A stretch of 41,868 nucleotides of DNA from Rhodopirellula sp. (GCA_002698965.1 PAAT01000152.1:1-41868), one strand, 5' to 3'. Shown: positions 8,387 through 17,581, numbered from the stretch's first letter. Numbers and translations are program-made. The notes: generated by a model from the sequence alone, not told the origin.

Positions 8387-8847
8387 TGGACTGTCTGACA
8401 TTCATGATGGGCGAGTTCGAAGCAGCCTTCCCTGTCGATCGACATTATGCCAAAAATCACATGTGGGCGGAGAAGGCCGAGCAAGGCTATCGGTTTGGCT
8501 TCAGCAGCTATGCCGTGCGTTTACTACAGGACGTTTATTTTCTTGATTGGTATTTTGACGCACCTGCATCTGTCCGCTTTCAACAGGAAATCGGCTCTAT
8601 CGAAAGTAAAAAAGCTGAAAGTTCTTTATACGCTCCGCTGACGGGAGAACTCATCGAATTCAATCCGGCGCTCATGGCCGATCCATCCCATATCAATCTG
8701 GATAGTTATGGCGAAGGTTGGTTATTTGAACTGACTGAATCTTCCGAAAACGAAGAACCGTTAATGACAGCGGAAGAGTATCTCACGCATCTTGAAAAGG
8801 TTTGGATCGTTACCCAGCGGACTATTAAAGGGCAAATGAATAGTTAG
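8386..8847 (+). CDS. GcvH-like lipoyl-carrier protein
   Basis: This 153-residue protein matches the glycine cleavage H-protein fold. The region around residues 23-55 (KNHMWAEK...YRFGFSSYAV) matches the N-terminal strands, GSIESKKAESS contains the expected lipoylation lysine at Lys76 within the ESxKA pattern, and DSYGEGWLFEL at about 106-116 matches the H-protein C-terminal signature. It is longer than ordinary GcvH (about 128 residues), with extra sequence at both ends. No gcvT, gcvP, lipA or lplA is in the window. The gene starts in the last base of the radical SAM stop codon, so the two are probably made together. A dedicated swinging-arm carrier for that radical enzyme, or for the ligase/reductase upstream, is plausible but unproved. 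Confidence 0.85.
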   Translation: MDCLTFMMGEFEAAFPVDRHYAKNHMWAEKAEQGYRFGFSSYAVRLLQDVYFLDWYFDAPASVRFQQEIGSIESKKAESSLYAPLTGELIEFNPALMADPSHINLDSYGEGWLFELTESSENEEPLMTAEEYLTHLEKVWIVTQRTIKGQMNS

Positions 8848-8882
8848 GATTAGTCTGGAAAGAATCCTTCTTCTCATTCCGG

Positions 8883-8888
8883 TATAAT
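8883..8888 (+). promoter_or_regulatory. Possible -10 box before the beta-helix gene
   Basis: A perfect TATAAT lies 45 bases before the ATG of the beta-helix gene. I find no good -35 box at the usual distance, so this is a weak call. Confidence 0.35.
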
Positions 8889-8932
8889 AGAATTTTGTTA
8901 GAAAAAGTTTTCGTCTATCTGGTGGTTTTCCG

Positions 8933-10228
8933 ATGAGTAATATTCAATACTTTGGCGCAGTTGGTGATGGCAAGACCGACGATACTGAAGCAATTCTACA
9001 TGCTATTGAACAGGGCGATGGACACGTTCGAATTCCACCAGGAACCTATCGCATTACTCGTACAATCGAAATTGACCTGACTGCTTCCGGTCCCTTTGGA
9101 ATCACGGGAGCGGCAGGTGCCACCACAATTGTGATGGACGGATCCGGCCCGGCATTTCGATTCACGGGAACGCATGGCGGCACAGGAGATCCTGGCTCAC
9201 GTAATGAACAGGTGATTCATACAGAACGTATGCCTATTATTGCTGACCTGAAAATCACGGGAACGCATGAAGAAGCGGACGGTATCGAATGTATTAAGAC
9301 GTTACAAATGGTCTTTCGGAATCTCTTGATCACTGAAGTGAAACATGGCATTCACTTAGTTGAACGTAATCGCAACGTAATCATCACACATTGCCACATC
9401 TACTTTAACACCGGTGTTGGAGTCTTCCTGGAAGATCTCAATCTTCACCAGATCAACATCAGTGATAATCATATTAGCTATAACCGCCAAGGCGGTATCC
9501 GTATTGAGCGGTCTGAGATCCGCAATCTGCAAATCACAGGAAACGATATCGAATACAACAACTTCCGTGCTCATAAAGCGGAAGAAGAACCGACCGCTGA
9601 GATCTATATCGACACCACGACTGATGGGGCTAGTGTGAATGAAGTAACCATCGCCTCAAACACAATTCAAGCTACGAATAGTGTCGGTGGGTGTAACATC
9701 AGAATCGTGGAATCTCGTGACGAATCCCGACCACCAGGACTCTTTGCAATTGCCGGGAATATCATCGGTAGTCAGGAACACAATGTACACCTCACCGGTT
9801 GCTATGGCATTGTACTTTCAGGCAATACAATCTATTCGTCTATCGAACGAAATCTGTGGATTGAAGACTCCAGTCAAATTACCGTCGGAGCAAATCTATT
9901 CCGACGTCACACTCCAAGCTATGGGTGTGGAGTGTTGTTGACCCGTAGTCAGAACATTCTGATCAACGGCTGTACGTTTGAAGATGAAGCTGAAGAAGGC
10001 CAGAAGTCCGGTTATCCACTTCTCGAAATCACCGATTCTCAACGGATCACCATCTCCGGCAATCAAATTATTAACAGCATCAAAGAAGGTGTGAAGCTTA
10101 CCGACTGCAAACAGGTCAATCTAACCGGTAATACGATCGTTGATACACGTGAGCAGCCGTTAATGAATCAAACAGTCGCTCAATACGGACAGTGTGAAAA
10201 AATCCAAAGCACCGGTGAAATGAGCTAA
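8933..10228 (+). CDS. Right-handed parallel beta-helix protein (pectate-lyase-3-like)
   Basis: This 431-residue protein opens with YFGAVGDGKTDDTEAI, the hallmark of the pectate-lyase-3 / glycoside hydrolase 28-like beta-helix entry. It then runs through many short repeats of the kind NxIxxNxxxGI, with ISDNHISYNRQGG, ITGNDIEYNN and SGNTIYSS visible. No signal peptide is seen at this start, which is odd for a polysaccharide-active helix and suggests a cytosolic or non-classically exported protein. No catalytic set can be named with confidence. It lies 85 bases after the GcvH-like gene and may have its own promoter. Confidence 0.85.
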   Translation: MSNIQYFGAVGDGKTDDTEAILHAIEQGDGHVRIPPGTYRITRTIEIDLTASGPFGITGAAGATTIVMDGSGPAFRFTGTHGGTGDPGSRNEQVIHTERMPIIADLKITGTHEEADGIECIKTLQMVFRNLLITEVKHGIHLVERNRNVIITHCHIYFNTGVGVFLEDLNLHQINISDNHISYNRQGGIRIERSEIRNLQITGNDIEYNNFRAHKAEEEPTAEIYIDTTTDGASVNEVTIASNTIQATNSVGGCNIRIVESRDESRPPGLFAIAGNIIGSQEHNVHLTGCYGIVLSGNTIYSSIERNLWIEDSSQITVGANLFRRHTPSYGCGVLLTRSQNILINGCTFEDEAEEGQKSGYPLLEITDSQRITISGNQIINSIKEGVKLTDCKQVNLTGNTIVDTREQPLMNQTVAQYGQCEKIQSTGEMS

Positions 10229-10258
10229 ACAGCGGATAGCGTTTACCTGCGGTCGCTT

Positions 10259-11335
10259 TTATAAGTCCAGGGCATCTAAATTGTTGATCAATGCATCAAG
10301 ATGATCGGATTTAGCAGGCTGTTCAACCGGCTGACGCCGGTGCATGCTAATATTGGCAAAGTCTGCTTTTTCGTTTTCAGACTCGTCCTCATTACTAACC
10401 GGAGAGCGACCTGCAAGCATCAATTGTTCATCTCGTTCCCGAGCCGCCACATCCTGCGCATCAGGAGCACCAAACAACAGCGACAAATCGATTTTCAAAC
10501 CACCAGCCTCAGCGGGCGCACCTGCGATAGCTGGTGTTTTATGTTGAGGAAAGACAATAGCATTCTCTGGGCATACGCGGCTACATGCCGGGCACCCTTT
10601 ACGACAATTATCCGGTTGATCCACCAGAATTGTGTCAACTTTATTGACGCCATACACACCAAACAGGCAAAAGTCGATGCACTCCATGCAATTCGTACAC
10701 CGGCTAAAGTCAATCACCGGATACCAACGACGAGTACCGGGGTCCTGTACTTCCGTCACTCCCGGTTGCCCCAATACGGGCAACATACTATTGGTTCCCA
10801 TCGCCGTATCATTGGCCGGTTCCAGAAACCGCTCCATCGCCTCCTGGTTAGCTTTGCCTTGAATCCACTGGAGGAGATCTGATTGAGCTGCAATCCTGAG
10901 TACTTCTTCGACGAAGTCACAGGCTTCGATACTAGCTCCAAACTCAAGGCTATAAATCTTACGGTCAGGCAACTCTAACTGACTAAGAACACGTTCTTTA
11001 TCATCTTCGATTTCATCTTCTAACTCATCTTCCAACTCGTCATCGTCAGGAACCTGACTCAAGAGCACCTCTCCAAAATGCCCTCGAATACCATTGCGAT
11101 CCATGATCCAATGGCAGGACCGCGAATAGAGCCAGGAAATCATCACGAAGTCACCTTCGATCTGACTCAATGCCTGGTAACCTTCTTTCTGAGGCGTGAG
11201 GTCATAGAGATGTGGGATCACAATCACATCCAATTGATCATGCTCCGCTAACTGCGCAGCGACAGCTTCTTCCAATCCCCGCTTTTCGGGATTGCGACTT
11301 TGGCCTTTCGAAATGATGACAGGTAAACGTGACAT
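10259..11335 (-). CDS. Ferredoxin-like protein with two 4Fe-4S motifs
   Basis: This 358-residue protein has two clear cluster motifs in its C-terminal half. CX2CX2CX3C is at Cys213, Cys216, Cys219 and Cys223. CX3CX2CX3CP is at Cys244, Cys248, Cys251 and Cys255. Together they make a dicluster ferredoxin module. The N-terminal 95 residues look like a small alpha/beta domain, followed by a very acidic linker at about 97-113 and a helical segment. I start at ATG 11335, although a TTG six codons upstream is possible; neither has a good ribosome-binding site. It lies about 120 bases downstream of the DUF3179 gene and may share its message. It should move electrons, but the partners are unknown. Confidence 0.75.
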   Translation of the reverse strand: MSRLPVIISKGQSRNPEKRGLEEAVAAQLAEHDQLDVIVIPHLYDLTPQKEGYQALSQIEGDFVMISWLYSRSCHWIMDRNGIRGHFGEVLLSQVPDDDELEDELEDEIEDDKERVLSQLELPDRKIYSLEFGASIEACDFVEEVLRIAAQSDLLQWIQGKANQEAMERFLEPANDTAMGTNSMLPVLGQPGVTEVQDPGTRRWYPVIDFSRCTNCMECIDFCLFGVYGVNKVDTILVDQPDNCRKGCPACSRVCPENAIVFPQHKTPAIAGAPAEAGGLKIDLSLLFGAPDAQDVAARERDEQLMLAGRSPVSNEDESENEKADFANISMHRRQPVEQPAKSDHLDALINNLDALDL

Positions 11336-11452
11336 ACTATCGGAGGGTGTCAATTCGTGGACGGTTAGAACAAGACCTTATTCTAACCACAAAAACAGAT
11401 GTCATAAACAGAGTGCCTCCCGGAGAAGAAGGGTTGCGAAAGACAAACACAA

Positions 11453-12130
11453 CTATTCATCTTTCAGCGTTGGCCCATGGGACATTCCTAGACCGACATA
11501 AACTAAAGTTTCCGGATGCTGCTGTTTCCACTCCGCCCAGGTTGTTTTAACTGACGGAAAACTTTTTAGTGGAATCTCTTCCGCATCTTGCTCAAATCGT
11601 TGACCGTCATAGAGAATCCATAACGTCTCTCCACTAAAGCCACCATTGCGGATCTCGGCTGTTGTTCCTGCCTTATCGTACACCGCAATACATTCGGATT
11701 TATCACAATAAGTGACCGTAAACTCCTGGCCGCCTAATTGATGGTGAACAATATGCTGATCTATATCATTCATGCCAGCAAGTAAATAAGCACAAGCATG
11801 ACCGTTCACCTCCACTCCAATCACATATTCGTCGTCGGGAAAGACAACCTGCTTAACTTCATAGAACCTCGCATTATAGATCCCAGGTTCATCCAATTCT
11901 TCGGACGGACTATCTGGCATCATTTCAGCCTCGATCGCCAGCATCTCCTCTGCCGATTGGGGTGGCACAGGTACAGGCTTGGAATCTAGATCCAACATAA
12001 GCAGTACCAAAGCTGGGACCACTACAATGATACCAACCACCAATACCCAGCGATTCTGCCAAATGGTCTGAGGCTGTCCCGTTCCCGTCTTTACCGAATC
12101 ATCTTCTGTTACACTGATGTCTTCTGTCAT
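11453..12130 (-). CDS. DUF3179-domain membrane-anchored protein
   Basis: This 225-residue protein has a short charged N-terminus, one membrane helix at about residues 27-47, then an outside domain with the DUF3179 pattern: VIGVEVNGHACAYLL, a central TYCDKSECIAVYD with two cysteines, NGGFSGETLWILYDG, and a final TTWAEWKQQHPETLVY. The family is common in planctomycetes and has no assigned reaction. The two-cysteine segment resembles a redox or metal site, which would fit the ferredoxin-like gene downstream, but that is inference. The ATG at 12130 faces the isomerase operon across a 118-base divergent spacer. Confidence 0.85.
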   Translation of the reverse strand: MTEDISVTEDDSVKTGTGQPQTIWQNRWVLVVGIIVVVPALVLLMLDLDSKPVPVPPQSAEEMLAIEAEMMPDSPSEELDEPGIYNARFYEVKQVVFPDDEYVIGVEVNGHACAYLLAGMNDIDQHIVHHQLGGQEFTVTYCDKSECIAVYDKAGTTAEIRNGGFSGETLWILYDGQRFEQDAEEIPLKSFPSVKTTWAEWKQQHPETLVYVGLGMSHGPTLKDE

Positions 12131-12248
12131 CTTTCCGTTACCCGCGCCCCGTAATCAAGACCCTCTATCATACCATCGACTCAATCCGAACTCGTGACAC
12201 ACTTCGATTGGGGTAACGAATTAAATTTCACAAAGGAACTTTATCGCT

Positions 12249-13070
12249 ATGAGCCAGTGGAAAACCTGCCTCAACACATCCACCATCAAGACAACACCGT
12301 TGCTTGAGAAGATTCGTGTCACAGCAGAGGCCGGATTTGATGCCATTGAATTATGGATCAACGACATTTACCAATACATCGGTCGTGGAGGGGAAGTGAA
12401 TGATGTGGAATCTGCACTAAAAGAGCATGGGCTAACTATCCCCTGCATGATTGCTTTACGAGGCTGGGGGGAAGCGGTCGGTCAGGAGTATCGGATCATA
12501 CTGGAGGAAGCCCGACGCCGGATGGAACTGGCTGCCAGATTTGGCTCACCTTATGTCGTTGCCACTCCGCCACGGGAACCATGTGATCTCCAGCAACTGA
12601 CCGATCGTTATGGTGAGCTGCTGGAAATCGGTCGCGAAATCGGTGTCAAACCAACCTTTGAATACATTAGTTTTTTTCGCGGCGCTCAAACACTGGATAC
12701 TGCCTGGCAGGTCGTGCAGAATGTCGGAGACTCTGATGCCACATTAATCGCAGATGCTTTTCACACCTGGAATAGTCACTCTAATCAACAACTGCTGCGG
12801 GAAATCCCGGGAAACCGTATCAGTCATTATCACATCGACGACGGCAATCCCGATGTGACTCGTTATCAGCAGACCGATCCCGACCGGGTAATGATTTCTG
12901 ACGGCATCATTGATTTAGAAGCGGAAATCGAGATGCTACGGCAAATCGGGTATAACGGTATGATTAGCCTTGAGCTATTCAATCAGAAATTATGGCAACA
13001 GGACCCTCTGGAAGTCGCACGACTGGGCAAGTCGAGACTGGACGCCATCCTCCAAAATTCAACAAGTTAG
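12249..13070 (+). CDS. Sugar phosphate isomerase/epimerase (TIM barrel)
   Basis: This 273-residue protein belongs to the xylose-isomerase-like / AP endonuclease 2 TIM-barrel superfamily. Likely metal ligands are Glu138 (KPTFEY), Asp169 with His172 (ADAFHTW), His195 (ISHYHIDD) and Glu242 (ISLELFN). Relatives isomerise or epimerise keto-sugars, hydroxypyruvate or inosose; the substrate is unclear. An AAGGA element is well placed before the ATG. It is the first gene of a tight four-gene operon that includes a transporter and an oxidoreductase, which supports catabolism of an imported sugar-like compound. Confidence 0.88.
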   Translation: MSQWKTCLNTSTIKTTPLLEKIRVTAEAGFDAIELWINDIYQYIGRGGEVNDVESALKEHGLTIPCMIALRGWGEAVGQEYRIILEEARRRMELAARFGSPYVVATPPREPCDLQQLTDRYGELLEIGREIGVKPTFEYISFFRGAQTLDTAWQVVQNVGDSDATLIADAFHTWNSHSNQQLLREIPGNRISHYHIDDGNPDVTRYQQTDPDRVMISDGIIDLEAEIEMLRQIGYNGMISLELFNQKLWQQDPLEVARLGKSRLDAILQNSTS

Positions 13071-13088
13071 ACACAGAATACTTCATCT

Positions 13089-15203
13089 ATGGACACTGCA
13101 ACACTAGAACTTGGGACACTTGATTACGTCATTTTCTTTGGAGCTCTGATCGGGGCGATGGCCGTCGGTATGTGGGCCGGTCGCAAAGAAGATACCTCTG
13201 AAGACTATTTTCTGGCCGGTAAAGGACTGCGATGGTTTGGTGTGGCCGGATCCATTTTTGGCAGTAACGTCAGTGCCAATCATATGGTCGGCATGATGGG
13301 CGTCGGTTTTAGTATCGGCTTTGCCCAAAGCCACTTTGAAATCGGAGCCATTTTCGGACTCTTGTTGCTCTGTTTTGGTTTTTTACCTGTCTATCGCAAG
13401 CTAAATCTTTATACACTCTCGGAATACCTTGGAAAACGTTATGACGATCGAAGTCGGATCAGTTATGCACTGATTATGATTATCATCATGGCCGGTGTTC
13501 AGATGATACCTGCTCTATATATCGGCTCACGAACTATCTGTGAACTTATGGGCGGAGATGCCATTGTCAGTGAGGCTGGCAGCCCTGAAGTTGCAGAAAC
13601 CTCGCTGACTGCCGCAGTAGAGGGGACGGTTGGTGCGCAATTAAAAGCCAAGCCGTCAATGAAGCTGGTCTCCATGCCTCACTATACAACCTTTGTGATC
13701 GCGCTCGGATTGATTGCTGGTAGTTACACAATTCTGGGTGGTCTCAAGGCGGTTGTCTATACTGACATCATCCAATCAGTGCTGATGCTGATTGTTGGAA
13801 TTGGCATTGCCATTCTGGTCTTCTCTCAATTCAGTTGGGGAGAAATGGTGGCTGCCAATGACACGGCGGTGGCTGGCGGGGCTGTGGACAGGATGTCAAT
13901 CTACCTGCCAACTCACCATCCGCAACTCCCATGGACCGGGGTGCTTACCGGACTGATGTTCATGCACTGTTTCTACTGGGGTACCAATCAATTCATCGTT
14001 CAACGGGCATTAGGAGCGGTTAGTGACAAGGAAGCCCGGGTCGGTATCATCGCTGCAGGATTCCTCAAACTTTTAATCCCATTCTTCTCGATTGGTACCG
14101 GAGTCTGTGCCTACTTCCTGTTAACGAATGAAGATGGAGCAGCTGCCGTAGACGGAATCGCTCCGGATACCATTTTCCCGTATCTGGTTAATCGCTATCT
14201 GGCGCCAATCGGTCTGGGACTGATTGGGTTAGTTGCAGCCGGTGTTATCGGAGCGATCCTTTCCTCAATCGACTCGATGATGAACTCAGCAGCCACGATC
14301 ATCTCCGTCGACATCTGGAAACGATTTATAAATCCTCAGGCTGGCGATAAAGAACTCATTGTTGTCGGAAAACTATCGATCGTCGCTTTGATGATAAGTG
14401 CCATTCTGATGGCTCTGTTCATCATGAACCCTAATTCATCGAGCAACTTTTTTCTGGATATTGCCAACTATCAGAATTACCTAACGCCAGGTTTGCTGGT
14501 TGCATTTATCCTGGGCATTTTCTGGAAACGGGGGACAGGGACCGCCGCCTTTGTGACCATCATCGCTGGCGTTATCCTGTCTTGGGTCGTTGTTACTCTT
14601 TATGATACTGATATACCTCGCCCACTGTATGACATCGCGCTCGATCGCAAGGAAGTGAGTGATTTTCATGTCGGGCAAATCCCCACCACCTATAACGATG
14701 TCGAAGACATCCATTCAATGACGGTGGTTGAGTTTGAAGACTTTGTACAAAGTAAGATTCGTCCCAATATTTCCTCCGTACATGAAACATTTGGACCGAC
14801 CTTAAACTTTTTCCATCGAGTGGTCTTTGTGATCGGGCTCTCTGTTTTGATATACGTGGCGGTCAGTCTCCTGGGAAAAGCGGATCCGGAAAAGTCACAA
14901 CTTACGTGGACAGCACTTGGTGGCCACGACCCCGCTCGTCTCAAGTATCTGGGAACACTATTTGCGGGTTGCGTGGTAGTTTTTGCAGGATTGGCTTACC
15001 TCACTCACTCCGGGTTAAATCCATTACTGGCAGCCAGCCTGTCATGTTTGATTACCATACTCGTGTATTTCTATGAAGCCAACAAAAAATACCAGCACGA
15101 GGAGACGTCACTTACCAAGGCTCAGTACTTCCTCGGAAGTGACCTTGTGTATGCTGGCGTACTTGCCGGTCTGGCTATGTTCATGATGTTCTACTTCTTC
15201 TAA
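13089..15203 (+). CDS. Sodium:solute symporter family transporter
   Basis: This 704-residue protein is an SSS-family secondary transporter with about 13-15 membrane helices. The GSNVSANHMVGM segment near residue 59 and the late SSIDSMMNSAATIISVDIWKRF match the sodium-site region and helix 8-9 motif of the family. It is longer than usual: a hydrophilic insertion lies near residues 155-195, and another between 500 and 570. It lies 18 bases after the isomerase gene and 17 before the Tat-signal gene, so cotranscription is very likely. It probably imports the sugar or polyol handled by its neighbours. Confidence 0.92.
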   Translation: MDTATLELGTLDYVIFFGALIGAMAVGMWAGRKEDTSEDYFLAGKGLRWFGVAGSIFGSNVSANHMVGMMGVGFSIGFAQSHFEIGAIFGLLLLCFGFLPVYRKLNLYTLSEYLGKRYDDRSRISYALIMIIIMAGVQMIPALYIGSRTICELMGGDAIVSEAGSPEVAETSLTAAVEGTVGAQLKAKPSMKLVSMPHYTTFVIALGLIAGSYTILGGLKAVVYTDIIQSVLMLIVGIGIAILVFSQFSWGEMVAANDTAVAGGAVDRMSIYLPTHHPQLPWTGVLTGLMFMHCFYWGTNQFIVQRALGAVSDKEARVGIIAAGFLKLLIPFFSIGTGVCAYFLLTNEDGAAAVDGIAPDTIFPYLVNRYLAPIGLGLIGLVAAGVIGAILSSIDSMMNSAATIISVDIWKRFINPQAGDKELIVVGKLSIVALMISAILMALFIMNPNSSSNFFLDIANYQNYLTPGLLVAFILGIFWKRGTGTAAFVTIIAGVILSWVVVTLYDTDIPRPLYDIALDRKEVSDFHVGQIPTTYNDVEDIHSMTVVEFEDFVQSKIRPNISSVHETFGPTLNFFHRVVFVIGLSVLIYVAVSLLGKADPEKSQLTWTALGGHDPARLKYLGTLFAGCVVVFAGLAYLTHSGLNPLLAASLSCLITILVYFYEANKKYQHEETSLTKAQYFLGSDLVYAGVLAGLAMFMMFYFF

Positions 15204-15220
15204 TCTTAGGGAACTTTCTC

Positions 15221-16555
15221 ATGCTTACTCGTCGTGAAACTTTAAAAACGCTTGCAACCGCACCGATTTTCAGTTCACTAGCATCCTTTCAGGCTTGGGG
15301 AACGGAATTTGAAAGCCGGGAAAACAAAAGGCCGCGAGTGGCTGCTGTCTATACTTCCTTTACGTATCGCAGTCATGCCCATGTTATCCTGGAAAACTTC
15401 CTGCAACCCTATCTGTTTTGCGGAGAGGTCACCGACCCCGGTGTCGATGTGGTGAGCTTTTATCGTGATCAGATGCCTGAAGGAGATATGACGGACTCCG
15501 TTGCAAAAGAATATGGTATTCCAGTCTTCAAGACAATTCGCGAAGCATTGTGTGTGGGCGGCGATAAGTTAGCCGTCGATGCCGTGCTTTCCATTGGCGA
15601 GCATGGCAGTTATCCACGTAATGAATTCGGGCAGGTAATGTATCCCCGCAAACGATTCTTTGACGAGATCATTGCCGTCATGAAAGATTCCAATCGGTTT
15701 GTACCTGTATTCAATGACAAGCATCTCAGCTATCGATATGACTGGGCACAGGAAATGGCCGAAACGGCAGAGCAGAACAACGTTCCCTTTCTTGCCGGCA
15801 GCAGCGTTCCATTGGCTGAGCGGCGGCCTAACGTTGAAATCAAAAAAGGTACGAAGATCGAAGAAGCCGTATCGATTCATGGTGGTCCGGTAGAATCCTA
15901 CGACTTTCATGCTTTAGAAGTACTCCAATCCATGGTCGAGCATCGTCGTGGGGGGGAAACGGGTGTGAAACGGATCACTTTTTACGAGGGCGAACAAGTC
16001 TATCAGGCAGCTCAAGCTGGCATTTTTAATTGGAAACTCGTAGAAGCGGCGATGTTTGCGGAAACCGGTCAAATTGAAAACCGTTTGGAATCCATTGGAG
16101 ACGAAGAAGAAATCACGCCTCACGCCATTGTCCTTGAATACGTTGACGGATTTAAGGCAACCATCCTTCGAGCCGGTCGTAGCAGCACTCGATGGAATTT
16201 TGCATGCCGGCTAAAAGGCAAAAAAGATCCTGTAGCAACAAGCTTTTATGTTGGTCCTTGGGAAAACCGAAATCTCTTCAAAGCACTTTCACACGCCATA
16301 CAGGTGCACTTTAGAACTGGGGAGCCACCTTATCCTGTGGAACGAACCTTATTCGTCTCCGGTATTCTCGATGCTGCGATGAAGGCGCGCAAAGCGCCGG
16401 GACATCCACTCCACACAAACCAACTCCACTATAAATATCAGACGACCGACTTTTCAAACGTCCGTGAAAATGGGAAGTCCTGGGACATCATCACTGAAGA
16501 TATCCCCCAACCGCCTGACTTCAATAATGGTACTCCCGCCAATGGAAAATCATAA
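15221..16555 (+). CDS. Tat-signal protein of unknown function
   Basis: This 444-residue protein begins LTRRETLKTLA, a twin-arginine signal (Arg4-Arg5) with a weakly hydrophobic stretch to about residue 26, so export of a folded protein is predicted. The mature part opens with RVAAVYTSFTYRSHAHVI and later has HGGPVESYDFHALEVLQSM. The C-terminal region (RTLFVSGILDAAMKAR) vaguely recalls Gfo/Idh/MocA oxidoreductases, but there is no glycine-rich NAD motif, so I do not name a function. It sits between the symporter and a true Gfo/Idh gene; its stop codon is directly followed by the next ATG. A periplasmic partner in the same sugar pathway is likely. Confidence 0.75.
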   Translation: MLTRRETLKTLATAPIFSSLASFQAWGTEFESRENKRPRVAAVYTSFTYRSHAHVILENFLQPYLFCGEVTDPGVDVVSFYRDQMPEGDMTDSVAKEYGIPVFKTIREALCVGGDKLAVDAVLSIGEHGSYPRNEFGQVMYPRKRFFDEIIAVMKDSNRFVPVFNDKHLSYRYDWAQEMAETAEQNNVPFLAGSSVPLAERRPNVEIKKGTKIEEAVSIHGGPVESYDFHALEVLQSMVEHRRGGETGVKRITFYEGEQVYQAAQAGIFNWKLVEAAMFAETGQIENRLESIGDEEEITPHAIVLEYVDGFKATILRAGRSSTRWNFACRLKGKKDPVATSFYVGPWENRNLFKALSHAIQVHFRTGEPPYPVERTLFVSGILDAAMKARKAPGHPLHTNQLHYKYQTTDFSNVRENGKSWDIITEDIPQPPDFNNGTPANGKS

Positions 16556-17581
16556 ATGTCAGATGGCACTGAACTTAATTGGTCTATCCTCGGACTAGGA
16601 CGATTTGGGCGCATCCACGCGCGTATCTTACAAACAATACGCGGTGTCCGCCTGCACTCAGCATGCAATCGCAACGAGGACGTTTTACAGCAGCATGCCG
16701 CAGAACTGCAATTACGGAAGACTTCCACAACGACTGATGACATCCTTGGCGACTCAGAAGTCGACGTTGTTTCAATTGTCACGCACTGGCAGGATCACTA
16801 TCCATTGGCGATTGAGGCACTCAACGCCGGGAAGCATGTCTTTCTGGAAAAACCTATTGCTGCCACAACTATACAGGCCCGGGAAATTCTGAAGGCGTCA
16901 CGCCAGTCTAAAGGCAAATTAATGGTTGGCCATATCTGTCGCTTTGACCCTCGGTATAGCCTTGCGCGAGAACGCATTCTTGGTGGAGAAATTGGTGAGG
17001 TGACCTCCATTCATGCAAAACGCAATCTACCCGTTGCCCCGGCCAATATCCGCCTTGGAAAAATCCCTCCTCTTATTGGTGACGGAATTCATGATCTTGA
17101 TCTGGCGATGTGGATGCTTGGACGCAAACCGAATTCCGTATTTGCTCGCAATATTAAAATCCATGACTTCACCTATCCCGATGCTGGTTGGGCAATGTTT
17201 GACTTTAGCGATCCTGCCAAGTCAAGTGAAACCGTCGTGGTCATCGAAACACACTGGGGACTTCCCGAGACCACCGAAACAGTCATTGATGCACGCATGG
17301 AGATCATCGGAACAACCGGAAAGATTAGCATCGACTGCAGTCAAACAGGATTACACATCCAGGCTAAACATACCAGGTATCTGGACACATCCTATTGGCC
17401 TCAAGTCAAAACTGAGACTTTTGGTGTTTTACGCAGCGAACTCGAATATTTTACTCGTTGTATTGAATCAGGCTCTGAACCGTCATTGATTACAACCGAG
17501 GAAGCCTGTGACGCTTTAGAAATAATTCTATTGGCTCAACAATCAGCCGATGAACAGCAGATACTTACAGTCGAGGCATAA
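16556..17581 (+). CDS. Gfo/Idh/MocA family oxidoreductase
   Basis: This 341-residue cytosolic dehydrogenase has the Rossmann motif GLGRFG at residues 13-18, the family signature EKP at 98-100, and the conserved GDGIHDLDLAMWML helix. Members oxidise or reduce sugars, inositols and related compounds with NAD(P). It starts on the base right after the stop of the Tat-signal gene, so translation is probably coupled. It completes the isomerase-symporter-Tat protein-dehydrogenase operon. The substrate cannot be read from the sequence. Confidence 0.9.
   Translation: MSDGTELNWSILGLGRFGRIHARILQTIRGVRLHSACNRNEDVLQQHAAELQLRKTSTTTDDILGDSEVDVVSIVTHWQDHYPLAIEALNAGKHVFLEKPIAATTIQAREILKASRQSKGKLMVGHICRFDPRYSLARERILGGEIGEVTSIHAKRNLPVAPANIRLGKIPPLIGDGIHDLDLAMWMLGRKPNSVFARNIKIHDFTYPDAGWAMFDFSDPAKSSETVVVIETHWGLPETTETVIDARMEIIGTTGKISIDCSQTGLHIQAKHTRYLDTSYWPQVKTETFGVLRSELEYFTRCIESGSEPSLITTEEACDALEIILLAQQSADEQQILTVEA

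Noticed and set aside
8386..8847. Calling the carrier gene gcvH of the glycine cleavage system
   Set aside because: No gcvT or gcvP is present, the protein is longer than usual, and it is coupled to a radical SAM gene; kept as GcvH-like.
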